DNA of 64,000 nt from the NCBI RefSeq assembly GCF_900102005.1, contig NZ_LT627736.1:744001-808000 (forward strand), in the 5' to 3' direction. Position numbers and translations under genes: made by a program. Shown piece by piece: positions 43,201 to 52,342 of this stretch. The notes under the pieces were generated by a model. It was not told where the DNA came from. It saw nothing but the letters and a program-made list of their open reading frames with translations, and ran no database searches. The DNA is from Microbacterium sp. LKL04. GTDB lineage: Bacteria > Actinomycetota > Actinomycetes > Actinomycetales > Microbacteriaceae. Every line of letters starts with the position of its first letter. Positions within the stretch are counted from its first letter, which is position 1.

Positions 43201-45016
43201 CGCCGGCCTTCGCGTTGAGCGCGGCGACGAGGGTCGACGTCGCTTCGTCGGCCTCCTCGCCGAGGGCCGCCGAGTTCTCGATCTCCATGAGACCGACGAC
43301 GCCGGCGTCCACCGAGGTGATCGCCTCGACGAGCTTGGCCTGCTGACGCGCGAGGTCGTCGGCATCCCATGCACCCCGCTGGGCGCAGCCGTCTCGGACG
43401 GTCACCCCGTCGCCGAATCGGTCGGTGTACGCCTCGCAGCTCGCGGTGTCGGTCCCGAGGGTCGTGAAGTAGTTGAGGACGTTGAACGATGCGATCGAGA
43501 GGTCCCCGCCGACCTCGGCAGGAGCGTCGGTGCGGACGTTCTCGAAGACGACCTCGTCGGTGCCCGTGCCGTCGCCGACGAGCGGCTGGGTCGGGTTCAG
43601 CTTCCACGAGTCGTTGCGGTAGTCGACGATGAGCGGTGCCGTGAACGTGACCCCCGCGCCGACCGTGATGGGCTCGGTGAGGGAGACGTACGCGGGCGTC
43701 AGCGCCTGGTTGGCGGCCGACGTGTAGTCGAGTCCGGCTCCGTCGTCGAGGCGCACACCGCGCGCGGCGTTGTCCGCGGCGACCGCGGCTGCGGCGTCGC
43801 TTCCGGGACGGGCGGCGTCCGTTGGCTGACGGAGCGGCTCGGAGCCGGCGGCGAGACCCACCTCGCCGAAACGGTTGGTGCTGTACGTGTCGCTGACCGT
43901 GAATTCGCCCTGCGGGGCGATCAGCATCGACTCGAGCGACTCGCGCTGAGCGGCCGTGGTCGGCCAGGCGATCGTGGCGGGCGTCGGCGCCTCGGCGTCG
44001 GCGATGACCTTCGCGCCTCCGGCCTTGACGGTGATCTCGGTGAGCCCGTTGAACTCCGACACGGCACCGGTGACTGTCACGGTGTCGCCGAGGGCGACCT
44101 CGCCGGTCGCTCCGGGCGCGTAGACGAAGACGGCGTCGGAGGCCGTGTGCGTGGCGAGGTCGAGCTCGCCGCCGGTCCCGGCCGTCTGGATGACGTAGCC
44201 GTTGTACCCGCCCGAGGGGTAGTGGGCGGTGACGACACCGGTCGTGGTGACGGTGCGGCCGACCAGGGGGGAGGCATCCGTCGTGCCCTGGATCTCGGCG
44301 ATCGTCGCGCTCTGCGGCTCGGGCTCGGGCTCGGGCTCCGGGTCGGTGCCGGCGCCGAGCCCGGTAGGCGTGGGGGCAACGGCCGCGAAGTCCGCCGCGT
44401 TGTCGGCGGTGTTGGTGGCGTCGTCGTCGCGCGAGACGCTGGTCGCGTTCGAGGTTCCGGGCGCAGGCGCGGATCCGGCGAAGGCCGTGGCAGTCGACCC
44501 CCAGCCGACGAGGTCGACGACCTGGTCGAGGGTCGCGATGCCGGTGCTGCCGGTGAGTGCCGTCTCGCTCGAGACCAGGGCGACCTTGGCGCCGCTGCCG
44601 CTCATCGCGATCGAGCCCTCGATGTCGGCGTCGAAGCCGGGAAGCGAGGTGTTGCTGCCGGGAGCCTGACCGATCAGGAGGTTCGCGCCGGCGGGAAGAT
44701 CGACGTCGCCGATCTTCGTCACCTGCCACGAAGCGCCGGTCGCGGAGGCGTACTGCACGCTGTAGCCGCTCAGGTCGACCGTCTCGTCGCCGGTGTTGGC
44801 CAGTTCGACGAAGTCGCGGTTGAAGGCGGCGCCGCTGTTGCCGCCGCCGCCGTACACCTCCGAGATGACGACGGGCGAGTCCGGCGAGACGGCAGCGGAC
44901 GCTGCGGAGGGGACGAGGGCGAGTCCGGCTGCCGTCACGGTGGCGACGGTCAGCACCGCGCAGGTCCGGCGGAGAACCGGAGGCGCGACGGGCGCGGGGG
45001 CAGGTGGGTGCGACAC
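40286..45016 (-). CDS. Secreted ExeM/NucH-type endonuclease fused to UshA-type 5'-nucleotidase
   Basis: A 1576-residue secreted multidomain enzyme. Signal peptide ends near ASA-AVS (about 41). A lamin-tail domain (about 49-165; VISEVYGGGGNSGA and FVELANTGDE) and an OB-like ExeM domain (about 210-330) precede the endonuclease/exonuclease/phosphatase domain (about 504-832: ASFNVLNYF, GDFNSY, SSDHDPV). The metallophosphatase follows at about 840-1110 (GINDFHGRID, VGNHEFD, TGHTHKEY). The nucleotidase C-domain is about 1150-1370, and an Ig-like or invasin-like C-terminus ends the chain. It should degrade extracellular DNA and dephosphorylate nucleotides, for phosphate and nucleoside scavenging. 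GTG 45016; no sortase motif seen. Confidence 0.9.
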   Translation of the reverse strand: MSHPPAPAPVAPPVLRRTCAVLTVATVTAAGLALVPSAASAAVSPDSPVVISEVYGGGGNSGAAFNRDFVELANTGDETVDLSGYSVQYASATGASWQVTKIGDVDLPAGANLLIGQAPGSNTSLPGFDADIEGSIAMSGSGAKVALVSSETALTGSTGIATLDQVVDLVGWGSTATAFAGSAPAPGTSNATSVSRDDDATNTADNAADFAAVAPTPTGLGAGTDPEPEPEPEPQSATIAEIQGTTDASPLVGRTVTTTGVVTAHYPSGGYNGYVIQTAGTGGELDLATHTASDAVFVYAPGATGEVALGDTVTVTGAVSEFNGLTEITVKAGGAKVIADAEAPTPATIAWPTTAAQRESLESMLIAPQGEFTVSDTYSTNRFGEVGLAAGSEPLRQPTDAARPGSDAAAAVAADNAARGVRLDDGAGLDYTSAANQALTPAYVSLTEPITVGAGVTFTAPLIVDYRNDSWKLNPTQPLVGDGTGTDEVVFENVRTDAPAEVGGDLSIASFNVLNYFTTLGTDTASCEAYTDRFGDGVTVRDGCAQRGAWDADDLARQQAKLVEAITSVDAGVVGLMEIENSAALGEEADEATSTLVAALNAKAGAGTWAFVPSSTDLPPASEQDVITNAIIYQPALVSPVGASRALGDQSADGEAFGNAREPIAQVFEPAAGGDPFLFVVNHFKSKGSAGPWPGDADTGDGQGSSNESRVRQATALRDWVATIQGDVDAVALAGDFNSYSQEDPLKVLYDAGYADAEQAFDVDSSSYSFSGLTGSLDHILLNEAALARSTDADIWNINSGESIALEYSRFRTHGTEFYSADPFRSSDHDPVIVGMNAKAAPVQLTLLGINDFHGRIDGNTVAFAGTVEELRKAASGPTLFLSAGDNIGASLFASSVAKDQPTIDVLNAMGLQASAVGNHEFDRGFDDLAGRVSDAFDAPQLGANVYKKGTTTPALDEYTLIEAGGLTVGVVGAVTEETPTLVTPTGIESVDFGDPVEAVNRVAAQLSDGDESNGEADVIVAMYHEGAGAGTPDGATLDEEVAAGGAFGAIITETSAEVDAIFTGHTHKEYAWSAPIPGTDRTRPVVQTGSYGAKIGEITLTVDAATGDVSAHTERNVARTATPAADLVAAYPRVAEVDRITKAALANAAAVGNTEVGQVAGDITTAYSGGSYVDGVYTGGSRDNRAAESTLGNTVANMLRDSLADLPNGAVIGVTNPGGLRADLFDTQAEFGAGAVPGLADGSISFSQANAVLPFNNTLALVTLTGEEFTQMLEQQWQRDAAGNVPQRPYLQLGLSDNVSYTYDPALPEGERITSVTVDGKAIDPAGTYRIGTFSFLAAGGDNFRAFTEGDDYVDTGLLDYEAWVDYLAEGSPVAPSFAKHGVQVSGVPETVAAGDTVTFEVAGMDLTSKGAPANTGVTVSLGDQVLGTAPVTGGAASVSVTLPAGTPAGAAQLTVTAAPSGTVVRVPLTVEQAAEPAATTRTSLIALPPVHINRLLPATLLAIVTQDEGRAEGVVEFREGDKLIATAEVRGGFASTTLGRLSRGVHSYTATFVPKDPAVSEGSVSNRSSVLVLF

Positions 45017-45230
45017 GGTGGGTTCTCCCGAGGCGGCTCGGGCGCGGGGCTTATCGCGCAGGAACCGACCGCCACATTGAGCATTCGGGCGGTCCGGGAC
45101 ACCCCGCAAGGGTCAGATCGGTTAACTCTTTCTCATGACTTCGTGCGCTGGCGTGTCGTCGGCGCGAGCGGTTATCCTGCCCGATCTGCGGACCGAGCTC
45201 GCAGCCGGTCGCCGGTAGACTCGCCTGGTC
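45017..45230. other. Divergent intergenic region between the secreted nuclease and lepA
   Basis: A 214-bp region without a gene. It holds TAGACT (45216-45221) as likely -10 for lepA, ending nine bases before the ATG. I see no convincing nuclease-gene promoter or PHO-box-like repeat. Confidence 0.4.
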
Positions 45231-47081
45231 ATGTCACCCCGCGCACTCACGCCCCTGCAGCCTGCGGCCACGCCGCCCGCGCAGCTTCGCAACTTCTGCA
45301 TCATCGCCCACATCGACCACGGCAAGTCCACGCTGGCCGATCGCATGCTGCAGATCACCGGCGTGGTCGCCGACCGCGACATGCGCGCCCAGTACCTCGA
45401 CCGCATGGACATCGAGCGTGAGCGCGGCATCACGATCAAGAGCCAGGCTGTCCGGATGCCGTGGGCCACCGACGACGGCACGTTCGCCCTCAACATGATC
45501 GACACCCCCGGTCACGTCGACTTCACGTACGAGGTCAGCCGGTCGCTCGCCGCGTGCGAGGGCGCGATCCTCCTGGTTGATGCCGCACAGGGCATCGAGG
45601 CCCAGACGCTCGCGAACCTCTACCTCGCCCTCGAGAACGATCTCGAGATCATTCCGGTCCTCAACAAGATCGACCTGCCGGCGGCCGACCCCGAGAAGTA
45701 CGCGGCGGAGCTCGCGAACCTGATCGGCGGCGACCCGGCCGACGTCCTCAAGGTGAGCGGCAAGACCGGCATGGGCGTCGAAGCCCTCCTCGACCGGATC
45801 GTCGAGCGCATCCCGGCTCCCGTGGGCGATCCCGACGCCCCCGCGCGCGCCATGATCTTCGATTCGGTCTACGACGCCTACCGCGGCGTCGTCACCTACG
45901 TCCGCATGGTCGACGGCAAGCTCGAGCCGCGCGAGCGGATCCAGATGATGTCGACGCGCGCCGCCCACGACCTGCTCGAGATCGGCGTGTCGAGCCCCGA
46001 GCCGGTGCCCACCAAGGGCCTCGGCGTCGGCGAGGTCGGCTACCTCATCACGGGTGTGAAGGACGTCCGCCAATCCAAGGTCGGCGACACGATCACGAAC
46101 CACCGCAAGCCCGCGACCGATGCGCTGGCCGGCTACACCGACCCGAAGCCGATGGTGTTCTCGGGGATCTACCCGATCGACGGCAGCGACTACGCCGTGC
46201 TCCGCGAGGCGCTCGACAAGCTGAAGCTCTCGGACGCCTCCCTGCAGTACGAGCCCGAGACGTCCGTCGCCCTCGGCTTCGGCTTCCGCTGCGGGTTCCT
46301 CGGTCTCCTGCACCTCGAGATCATCACCGAGCGCCTCTCGCGCGAGTTCGACCTCGACCTCATCACGACGGCGCCGTCGGTGACCTACACGGTCACGACC
46401 GACACCAACGAGACGGTCACTGTGACGAACCCGTCCGAGTACCCGGACGGTCGAGTCGCGGAGGTGTCCGAGCCGGTGGTCAAGGTCGGCATCCTCCTGC
46501 CGAAGGACTACGTCGGCACGGTCATGGAACTCTGCCAGTCGCGTCGCGGAACGCTCCTCGGCATGGACTACCTCAGCGAGGACCGCGTCGAGCTCCGCTA
46601 CAACATGCCGCTCGGTGAGATCGTGTTCGACTTCTTCGATCACCTGAAGTCGAAGACGCAGGGCTACGCGAGCCTCGACTACGAACCGGCGGGCTCCCAG
46701 ACCGCGGACCTCGTGAAGGTCGACATCCTGCTGCAGGGCGAGAAGGTCGACGCGTTCAGCTCGATCGTCCACCGCGAGAAGGCCTACGCCTACGGCACGC
46801 TGATGACCGAGCGCCTGCGCAAGCTCATTCCACGCCAGCAGTTCGAGGTGCCGATCCAGGCCGCCATCGGCGCCCGCATCATCGCCCGCGAGAACATCAG
46901 TGCCATCCGCAAGGACGTCCTCGCCAAGTGCTACGGCGGTGACATCAGTCGCAAGCGCAAGCTGCTCGAGAAGCAGAAAGAGGGCAAGAAGCGCATGAAG
47001 ATGGTCGGCCGCGTCGAGGTCCCCCAGGAGGCGTTCATCGCCGCCCTCTCGGGCGATGTCGAGGGCAAGGACAAGAAGTAG
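45231..47081 (+). CDS. lepA: Elongation factor 4 (LepA)
   Basis: A 616-residue translational GTPase that associates with ribosomes and helps initiation or back-translocation. G1 [18 protein letters not shown] (about 25-40), G3 DTPGHVDF, G4 LNKIDLP. EF-G-like domains III and V follow, then the LepA-specific C-terminal domain ([20 protein letters not shown], about 570-590). The standard length fits. ATG 45231 has TAGACT ending nine bases upstream, leaving a leader of a few bases at most. Confidence 0.97.
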   Translation: MSPRALTPLQPAATPPAQLRNFCIIAHIDHGKSTLADRMLQITGVVADRDMRAQYLDRMDIERERGITIKSQAVRMPWATDDGTFALNMIDTPGHVDFTYEVSRSLAACEGAILLVDAAQGIEAQTLANLYLALENDLEIIPVLNKIDLPAADPEKYAAELANLIGGDPADVLKVSGKTGMGVEALLDRIVERIPAPVGDPDAPARAMIFDSVYDAYRGVVTYVRMVDGKLEPRERIQMMSTRAAHDLLEIGVSSPEPVPTKGLGVGEVGYLITGVKDVRQSKVGDTITNHRKPATDALAGYTDPKPMVFSGIYPIDGSDYAVLREALDKLKLSDASLQYEPETSVALGFGFRCGFLGLLHLEIITERLSREFDLDLITTAPSVTYTVTTDTNETVTVTNPSEYPDGRVAEVSEPVVKVGILLPKDYVGTVMELCQSRRGTLLGMDYLSEDRVELRYNMPLGEIVFDFFDHLKSKTQGYASLDYEPAGSQTADLVKVDILLQGEKVDAFSSIVHREKAYAYGTLMTERLRKLIPRQQFEVPIQAAIGARIIARENISAIRKDVLAKCYGGDISRKRKLLEKQKEGKKRMKMVGRVEVPQEAFIAALSGDVEGKDKK

Positions 47082-47090
47082 GCTGACACG

Positions 47091-47741
47091 ATGCGCCGCG
47101 GGAGTTTCCAGGCAGGGACCGTCGACTACGCCGCCGTCGGGGCCACGCAAGCCCCCGACCTCATGGGCTATCCGCCGCAGGGTACGACCCCGGCGGAGGC
47201 GTCATGGCGCCTCGGCAGCGGTGAGGACCGGTTCGTCACCTCGACCGAGCAACTCCTCGGGTGGGGTGCCCAGCGCGGGGCGGGTCTGCAGGTCGTCGAC
47301 GTGCGCCCGGCATCCGGCCCCATGTACTCGGGCGTCGGCTTCGACGCCGAGGGCAACGCGGTGCAGCCGAGCCGATTGGACGATGAACAGCGCTTCGACG
47401 CCGACGGCACCCCGTTCGTGGGCGCCGGCACGACGGCGCACCTCCACGGCCGGGTCGCGGGGATGAGGGCGGATGCCGAACTCCGCGTCATCTCGGTCAT
47501 CGACGAGCCGCGTCGGGTCGGGTTCTCGCTCGGCACCGTCGGCGGATCGGTCGTCAGCGGCGAGGAGTCGTTCCTGCTCGAGTGGCGGGACGACGACGAG
47601 GTCTGGTTCACGGTCCGCGCGTTCGACAAGCCGACGGGCGTCCTCTACCGCCTGTGGCGTCCGCTCGTGAAGCGGCGTCGCCGTGCGCTGTTCCAGGGGT
47701 ACCTGCAGGCGATGTCGCCCATGTACGCCACCGGTTCCTGA
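47091..47741 (+). CDS. DUF1990 family protein
   Basis: A 216-residue cytoplasmic protein of the DUF1990 family, seen between lepA and hemW in many actinobacteria. Recognised by RRGSFQAGTVDYAAVGAT near the start, WGAQRGAGLQV, and a C-terminal AFDKPTGVLYRLWRPLVKR segment. The fold is likely START-like. Nine bases separate it from lepA, and its stop overlaps hemW by one base (TGATG), so it is in the same transcript. Function unknown. Confidence 0.85.
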   Translation: MRRGSFQAGTVDYAAVGATQAPDLMGYPPQGTTPAEASWRLGSGEDRFVTSTEQLLGWGAQRGAGLQVVDVRPASGPMYSGVGFDAEGNAVQPSRLDDEQRFDADGTPFVGAGTTAHLHGRVAGMRADAELRVISVIDEPRRVGFSLGTVGGSVVSGEESFLLEWRDDDEVWFTVRAFDKPTGVLYRLWRPLVKRRRRALFQGYLQAMSPMYATGS

Positions 47742-48958
47742 TGGGCTCTGCTCTTCCCCTGGGCGATCCCGCGCCCGCCGACGGTGCGCTGCCGCACGAC
47801 GTCCCGGTCGATCCCGATGTCGACTTCGGCGTCTACCTGCACGTGCCGTTCTGTCGCGTGCGCTGCGGTTACTGCGACTTCAACACGTACACGGCGACCG
47901 AGCTGCGCGGTGCGCGTCAGGACGCCTATGCCGACGAGGTCCTGCACGAGATCGCGCTCTCACGCGATGTTCTCGCGGCACAGGGCCCACTGCGTGCGGC
48001 CCGGACGGTGTTCTTCGGCGGCGGCACCCCCACGCTCCTGCCGCCGGGGGACCTCGCGCGCATGCTCGGCGGGATCCGCGACTCCTTCGGGCTCGCCGAC
48101 GGTGCAGAGGTGACGGTCGAGGCGAACCCCGACACTCTGACCGACGAGGTCGCGAGGACACTCGCTGCCGCCGGCGTCACGCGGTTCTCGATCGGCATGC
48201 AGTCGTCCGTGCCGCACGTCCTCGCGGCGCTCGACCGCACCCATGACCCCGCGAACATCGCGACCGCCGTCGCCGCGGCGCGGAATGCCGGGGTCGCCGT
48301 CAGCCTCGACCTCATCTACGGCGCGCCGGGGGAGTCGCTGGAAGACTGGCGCACGTCGCTCGAGACGGCGATCGCACTCACCCCCGATCACATCTCGGCG
48401 TACGCCCTCATCGTGGAGGACGGGACGAAGCTCGAGCGTCAGATCCGCCGCGGCGAGGTGCCCGCCCCCGACGACGATCTGCAGGCCGACATGTACGAGC
48501 TGGCCGACGAGATGCTGGCTGCCGCCGGCTACGGGTGGTACGAGGTCTCGAACTGGTCGACGAGCCCTGCGCAGCGCTCGCGCCACAACCTGTCGTACTG
48601 GCGGGGTCAGGACTGGTGGGGCTACGGTCCCGGTGCGCACAGCCACGTCGGCGGCCTGCGCTGGTGGAACGTGAAGCACCCGGCTGCGTACGCGCAGCGC
48701 TTGGCGCTGGGGGAGTCCCCGGCGGCGGGACGGGAGCGACCGGATGCCGAGGCCCACCGCCTCGAGGTCATCCTGCTCCGCTCGCGCATCGTCGACGGCG
48801 TCGCGGTCGACGAGGCGACCGTCGAGGGGCGGCGGAACGTGGCATCCCTCATCGCCGACGGACTCGTCGACGGCGCTGCGGCCGTCCGCGGGCGCATCGT
48901 CCTCACCAGGCGCGGGCGGCTCCTGGCCGACGCCGTCGTCCGCGCGCTCACCGCGTGA
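47741..48958 (+). CDS. hemW: Heme chaperone HemW (coproporphyrinogen III oxidase-like)
   Basis: A 405-residue radical SAM protein. The cluster motif CxxxCxxC is in LHVPFCRVRCGYCDFNTY, followed by FFGGGTPTLL (SAM-binding) and the GXIXGXPX-type segment RFSIGMQSSV. HemW lacks the fourth cysteine used by true coproporphyrinogen dehydrogenases (CxxxCxxCxC); here the next position is Asp-Phe rather than cysteine, which supports the heme-chaperone call. ATG 47741 overlaps the DUF1990 stop. The position just before hrcA is typical. Confidence 0.92.
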   Translation: MGSALPLGDPAPADGALPHDVPVDPDVDFGVYLHVPFCRVRCGYCDFNTYTATELRGARQDAYADEVLHEIALSRDVLAAQGPLRAARTVFFGGGTPTLLPPGDLARMLGGIRDSFGLADGAEVTVEANPDTLTDEVARTLAAAGVTRFSIGMQSSVPHVLAALDRTHDPANIATAVAAARNAGVAVSLDLIYGAPGESLEDWRTSLETAIALTPDHISAYALIVEDGTKLERQIRRGEVPAPDDDLQADMYELADEMLAAAGYGWYEVSNWSTSPAQRSRHNLSYWRGQDWWGYGPGAHSHVGGLRWWNVKHPAAYAQRLALGESPAAGRERPDAEAHRLEVILLRSRIVDGVAVDEATVEGRRNVASLIADGLVDGAAAVRGRIVLTRRGRLLADAVVRALTA

Positions 48959-48983
48959 TCCGAGCAGATCGCTTCTCGCGCGA

Positions 48984-49015
48984 TAGAATTGGCACTCCCA
49001 GAACGAGAGTGCCAG
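48984..49015 (+). promoter_or_regulatory. CIRCE element over the hrcA-dnaJ promoter
   Basis: TTGGCACTC (48989-48997), nine bases, GAGTGCCAG (49007-49015): a near-consensus CIRCE inverted repeat, the HrcA operator. The probable -10, TAGAAT (48984-48989), shares its last base with the first arm, so bound HrcA would block transcription start. Confidence 0.93.
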
Positions 49016-49028
49016 CGGAGGAGGGGTG

Positions 49029-50063
49029 ATGGTCTCGGAACGCGGTCTTCAGGTGTTGCGTGCGATCGTGCAGGACTACGTCGACACGCGCGAGCCGGTC
49101 GGCAGCAAGGCGATCGTCGACCGTCACCAGTTCGGCGTGTCGGCTGCGACCATCCGCAATGACATGGCGCTCCTCGAGGACGAGGAGCTCATCACCGCGC
49201 CGCACACCTCGTCGGGCCGCGTGCCCACCGACAAGGGCTACCGCGTCTTCGTCGATCACCTCGCCGATGTCCGCCCCCTCACCTCGGCGCAGCGCTCCGC
49301 GATCGGGGCCTTCCTTGAGGACACGGGCGACCTCGACGACCTGCTCGTCCGGACGGTCCGTTCCCTCACCCGGCTGACCGGCCAGGTCGCGATCGTCCAG
49401 TACCCGTCGTTCGCGCGGGCCAACGTCTCGCACGTCGAGGTCGTGCACCTCGGCGGCACGCGCATCGTCATCATCGTCGTGACCGACACCGGTCGGGTCT
49501 CGCAGCGTGTCGTCTTCCTTGCGACCGAGCCGTCCGCCGACGAAGCGTCGCAGCTCAAGCTCACGATGACGGCGCTGCTCACCGGCAAGAGCGTCAAAGA
49601 CGGTGCGGCGGCGATCGCGAAGATCCTCGAGGCCGAGACCGCCGCGCCGCGCGAGGAGAACCGTCGCATCGTGCTGCGGGCGATCGGTGAGGAGCTCGAC
49701 GAGTTCCGCCAGGACCGCATGGTGATGGCGGGGTCCGCGACCCTCGCGCGCCGCGAGTCGGACTTCCGCGGCAGCATCTATCCCCTCCTCGAGGCGATCG
49801 AGGAGCAGGTGACCCTCCTGCGTCTGATGGGCGAGATGGTCGCCGACGATCGCGGACTGGCGACCAGCATCGGGCGCGAGAACGAGCCGTTCGGGCTGTC
49901 CGAGGCATCCATCGTCGCGGGCGAGTACGACGCCGGGGGGTCTCACGCCCGCATCGGTGTGCTCGGGCCCACACGGATGGATTACCCCACGAATCTCGCG
50001 GCGGTTCGCGCCGTCGCGCACTATCTGACGCGATTGCTCGAAGAAGACGAGACGTCGCGCTGA
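49029..50063 (+). CDS. hrcA: Heat-inducible transcription repressor HrcA
   Basis: A 344-residue HrcA. Winged-helix N-terminal domain: [43 protein letters not shown] and [16 protein letters not shown] (about 5-80). The GAF-like dimerisation domain follows and ends with the conserved [20 protein letters not shown]. It represses its own operon through CIRCE and is kept active by chaperonins. Start ATG 49029 (GTG 49026 is also possible) behind a GGAGGAGG ribosome-binding site. dnaJ follows after 31 bases. Confidence 0.97.
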   Translation: MVSERGLQVLRAIVQDYVDTREPVGSKAIVDRHQFGVSAATIRNDMALLEDEELITAPHTSSGRVPTDKGYRVFVDHLADVRPLTSAQRSAIGAFLEDTGDLDDLLVRTVRSLTRLTGQVAIVQYPSFARANVSHVEVVHLGGTRIVIIVVTDTGRVSQRVVFLATEPSADEASQLKLTMTALLTGKSVKDGAAAIAKILEAETAAPREENRRIVLRAIGEELDEFRQDRMVMAGSATLARRESDFRGSIYPLLEAIEEQVTLLRLMGEMVADDRGLATSIGRENEPFGLSEASIVAGEYDAGGSHARIGVLGPTRMDYPTNLAAVRAVAHYLTRLLEEDETSR

Positions 50064-50094
50064 ACGAATCGGCCCGCGGGCCGGAGAGGTGATT

Positions 50095-51210
50095 GTGGCT
50101 GACCACTACGAGGTCCTGGGCGTCGCGCGTGACGCGAGCCCCGAGGAGATCAAGAAGGCATACCGGCGTCTGGCGCGCCAGCTGCACCCGGATGTGAACC
50201 CCGGAGAGGATGCGTCCGAGCAGTTCAAGCTCGTGACGCACGCCTACGACGTGCTGAGCGACCCCGACCAGCGCCAGCGTTACGACATGGGCGGCGACGC
50301 CGGCGGCTTCGGCGGGGCCGGTGCCGGCTTCGGCGGCTTCAGCGACATCTTCGAGAGCTTCTTCGGGGGCGGCGGAGGCGGAACCCGCGCGGGACGGCCC
50401 CGGTCCCGTCGCGAGCGCGGTCAGGATGCCCTCGTCCGCGTCGACCTCGACCTCGGCGACGTCGTCTTCGGCGTCCACCGCGACATCGAGGTCGACACCG
50501 CCGTCCTCTGCGAGACCTGCCAGGGCTCGTGCTGCCAGCCGGGCACCCAGCCGGTCACGTGCGACATCTGCCACGGATCGGGTCAGATCCAGCGGACGGT
50601 CCGGAGCCTCCTCGGCAACGTCGTCACCTCCCAGCCCTGCACCACGTGCCAGGGGTACGGCACGACCATCCCGTACCCGTGCTCCACCTGCCAGGGCCAG
50701 GGCCGTGTGCGCGCGCGCCGCACCGTGTCGATCGACATCCCCGCCGGTGTCGAGACCGGTCTGCGCCTCCAGCTCCCCGGTTCGGGCGAGGTCGGCCCCG
50801 CCGGCGGTCCGAACGGCGACCTGTACCTCGAGGTCACCGTCGCCCCGCACGACGTGTTCAGCCGTGACGGCGACGACCTGCTCGCAACCCTCGAGGTCTC
50901 GATGGTCGACGCGATCCTCGGCACGAGCGTCACGATCGACTCGCTCGACGGCTCCGTCGACCTCGACATCCGCTCCGGCGTCCAGGCGGGCGACGAGCTC
51001 ACCATCCGCGGCCGGGGGATCACGCCCCTCCGCGGCGACCAGCGCGGCGACCTCCGCGTCGGCGTGCAGGTCGTCACTCCCTCGCACCTCGACCCCAAGT
51101 CCCGGGCTCTCGTGCAGGAGCTCGCGAAGCGGATGCGCCCCGCCCCGCCGCACCTGGCGGAGTTCCACCCGGGCCTGTTCTCCAAGCTCCGCGGCAAGTT
51201 CAAGCGCTGA
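50095..51210 (+). CDS. dnaJ: Chaperone DnaJ
   Basis: A 371-residue type I Hsp40. J domain with HPD ([13 protein letters not shown]) about residue 33, Gly/Phe-rich linker (about 68-100), and four zinc-finger motifs: [32 protein letters not shown] (about 141-203). The first differs from CxxCxGxG by having Cys at the last position. The C-terminal substrate-binding domains follow ([20 protein letters not shown]). GTG 50095 behind GGAGAGG. With hrcA under CIRCE control, this is the second-DnaJ arrangement usual in actinobacteria, separate from the dnaK operon. Confidence 0.96.
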   Translation: MADHYEVLGVARDASPEEIKKAYRRLARQLHPDVNPGEDASEQFKLVTHAYDVLSDPDQRQRYDMGGDAGGFGGAGAGFGGFSDIFESFFGGGGGGTRAGRPRSRRERGQDALVRVDLDLGDVVFGVHRDIEVDTAVLCETCQGSCCQPGTQPVTCDICHGSGQIQRTVRSLLGNVVTSQPCTTCQGYGTTIPYPCSTCQGQGRVRARRTVSIDIPAGVETGLRLQLPGSGEVGPAGGPNGDLYLEVTVAPHDVFSRDGDDLLATLEVSMVDAILGTSVTIDSLDGSVDLDIRSGVQAGDELTIRGRGITPLRGDQRGDLRVGVQVVTPSHLDPKSRALVQELAKRMRPAPPHLAEFHPGLFSKLRGKFKR

Positions 51211-51212
51211 TC

Positions 51213-51950
51213 GTGGCCCTCCACTTCCTGATCGAGGATGCCGGGGCCGCCGGTCCGGGCGATGTCGTCCGGTTGACGGGGGCCGAAGCGCACCACGCTG
51301 CGGCCGTCCGCCGCATCCGTGTGGGCGAGGCAGTCACGGTCGGCGACGGCCGCGGCGTGTGGCTGAGCGGGACGGTGTCCGAGGCCGCCCCGAAGGAGGT
51401 CTCGGTGGAGGTCTCCGGTCGTGCGTCGGTGCCGCCGGCGTCCCCGCGCACCGTCCTCGTCCAGGCCCTCGCGAAGGGCGACCGCGACGAGCTCGCCGTC
51501 CAGGCCGCGACAGAGCTCGGTGTCGATGCGATCACGCCGTGGCAGGCCGCCCGTTCGGTCTCGCGGTGGGAGGGCCCGAAGGTCGCCAAGGGCGTCGCGC
51601 GCTGGGAGACCATCGCCCGCGAGGCGGCGAAGCAGGCCCACCGGCCCTGGCTCGCCGACCTCGACCAGCCGGTGACGACGCGGGAGCTGGCGGCGCGTGC
51701 CCGGGGCGCGCGGATGCTGGTGCTCGAACCCACGGCATCCGTCGCCCTGTCGCGCATCGAGATCGATGCGGACGACGCGAGCGACGTGATCCTCGTCGTG
51801 GGGCCCGAAGGGGGCATCTCGCCCGAGGAACTCGATCTGCTGCAGGCCGCGGGCGCGACGCTGGTGCGGCTCGGCGACACGGTGCTGCGCACCTCCACAG
51901 CGGGTCCTGCTGCCCTCGCGGTCGTCAATGCCGCCCTCGGTCGCTGGTGA
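51213..51950 (+). CDS. rsmE: 16S rRNA (uracil(1498)-N(3))-methyltransferase
   Basis: A 245-residue SPOUT-class methyltransferase that modifies U1498 of 16S rRNA using SAM. The N-terminal PUA-like domain (about 1-72; GAEAHHAAAVRRIRVGEAV) and the knotted SAM-binding motif ILVVGPEGGISPEELDLL plus LGDTVLRTSTAGPAAL (about 190-235) are clear. GTG 51213 is two bases after the dnaJ stop, so they are co-transcribed. The order dnaJ-rsmE is conserved in many bacteria. Confidence 0.95.
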   Translation: MALHFLIEDAGAAGPGDVVRLTGAEAHHAAAVRRIRVGEAVTVGDGRGVWLSGTVSEAAPKEVSVEVSGRASVPPASPRTVLVQALAKGDRDELAVQAATELGVDAITPWQAARSVSRWEGPKVAKGVARWETIAREAAKQAHRPWLADLDQPVTTRELAARARGARMLVLEPTASVALSRIEIDADDASDVILVVGPEGGISPEELDLLQAAGATLVRLGDTVLRTSTAGPAALAVVNAALGRW

Positions 51951-51982
51951 GGCGGTCCCGACCGGCGCGGGAAGGCGCTGAG

Positions 51983-51988
51983 TAGACT
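51983..51988 (+). promoter_or_regulatory. -10 element of the HIT gene (leaderless)
   Basis: TAGACT ends six bases before ATG 51995; the spacer is GGGGGG, which could alternatively act as a ribosome-binding site in a read-through transcript. Confidence 0.5.
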
Positions 51989-51994
51989 GGGGGG

Positions 51995-52342
51995 ATGAGC
52001 GAGCCATCGGTGTTCACCCGCATCCTCCGGGGTGAGATCCCCTCCGAGATCGTCGCCGAGACCGACAATGCGTTCGCGATCCGCGACATCGCCCCGCAGG
52101 CACCCGTCCATCTCCTCGTGATCCCCAAGACCGAGGACTACCGCGACGTGGTCGAGCTCGCGGCAGGCGACCCCGCCCTCCTCGCCGAGCTGATCGGCCT
52201 CGCGAACAGCGTCGCCGCCGAGCACGCAGGCGGAGACTTCAGACTCGTATTCAACACCGGCCCCGATGCCGGACAGACCGTGTTCCACGTCCATGCACAC
52301 GTGCTGGGCGGCGGGCTCACGGAAGGGAGCCTCGGTGGCTGA
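51995..52342 (+). CDS. HIT family (HINT-like) protein
   Basis: A 115-residue histidine-triad protein. The catalytic motif is FHVHAHVLGG (H-x-H-x-H, about residue 100), preceded by the family-typical FTRILRGEIPSEIVAETDNAFAIRDI and the LLVIPK strand. HINT proteins hydrolyse AMP-lysine and other nucleotide phosphoramidates as housekeeping. It shares eight bases with phoH (GTG inside its last codons), so translation is probably coupled. Confidence 0.95.
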   Translation: MSEPSVFTRILRGEIPSEIVAETDNAFAIRDIAPQAPVHLLVIPKTEDYRDVVELAAGDPALLAELIGLANSVAAEHAGGDFRLVFNTGPDAGQTVFHVHAHVLGGGLTEGSLGG

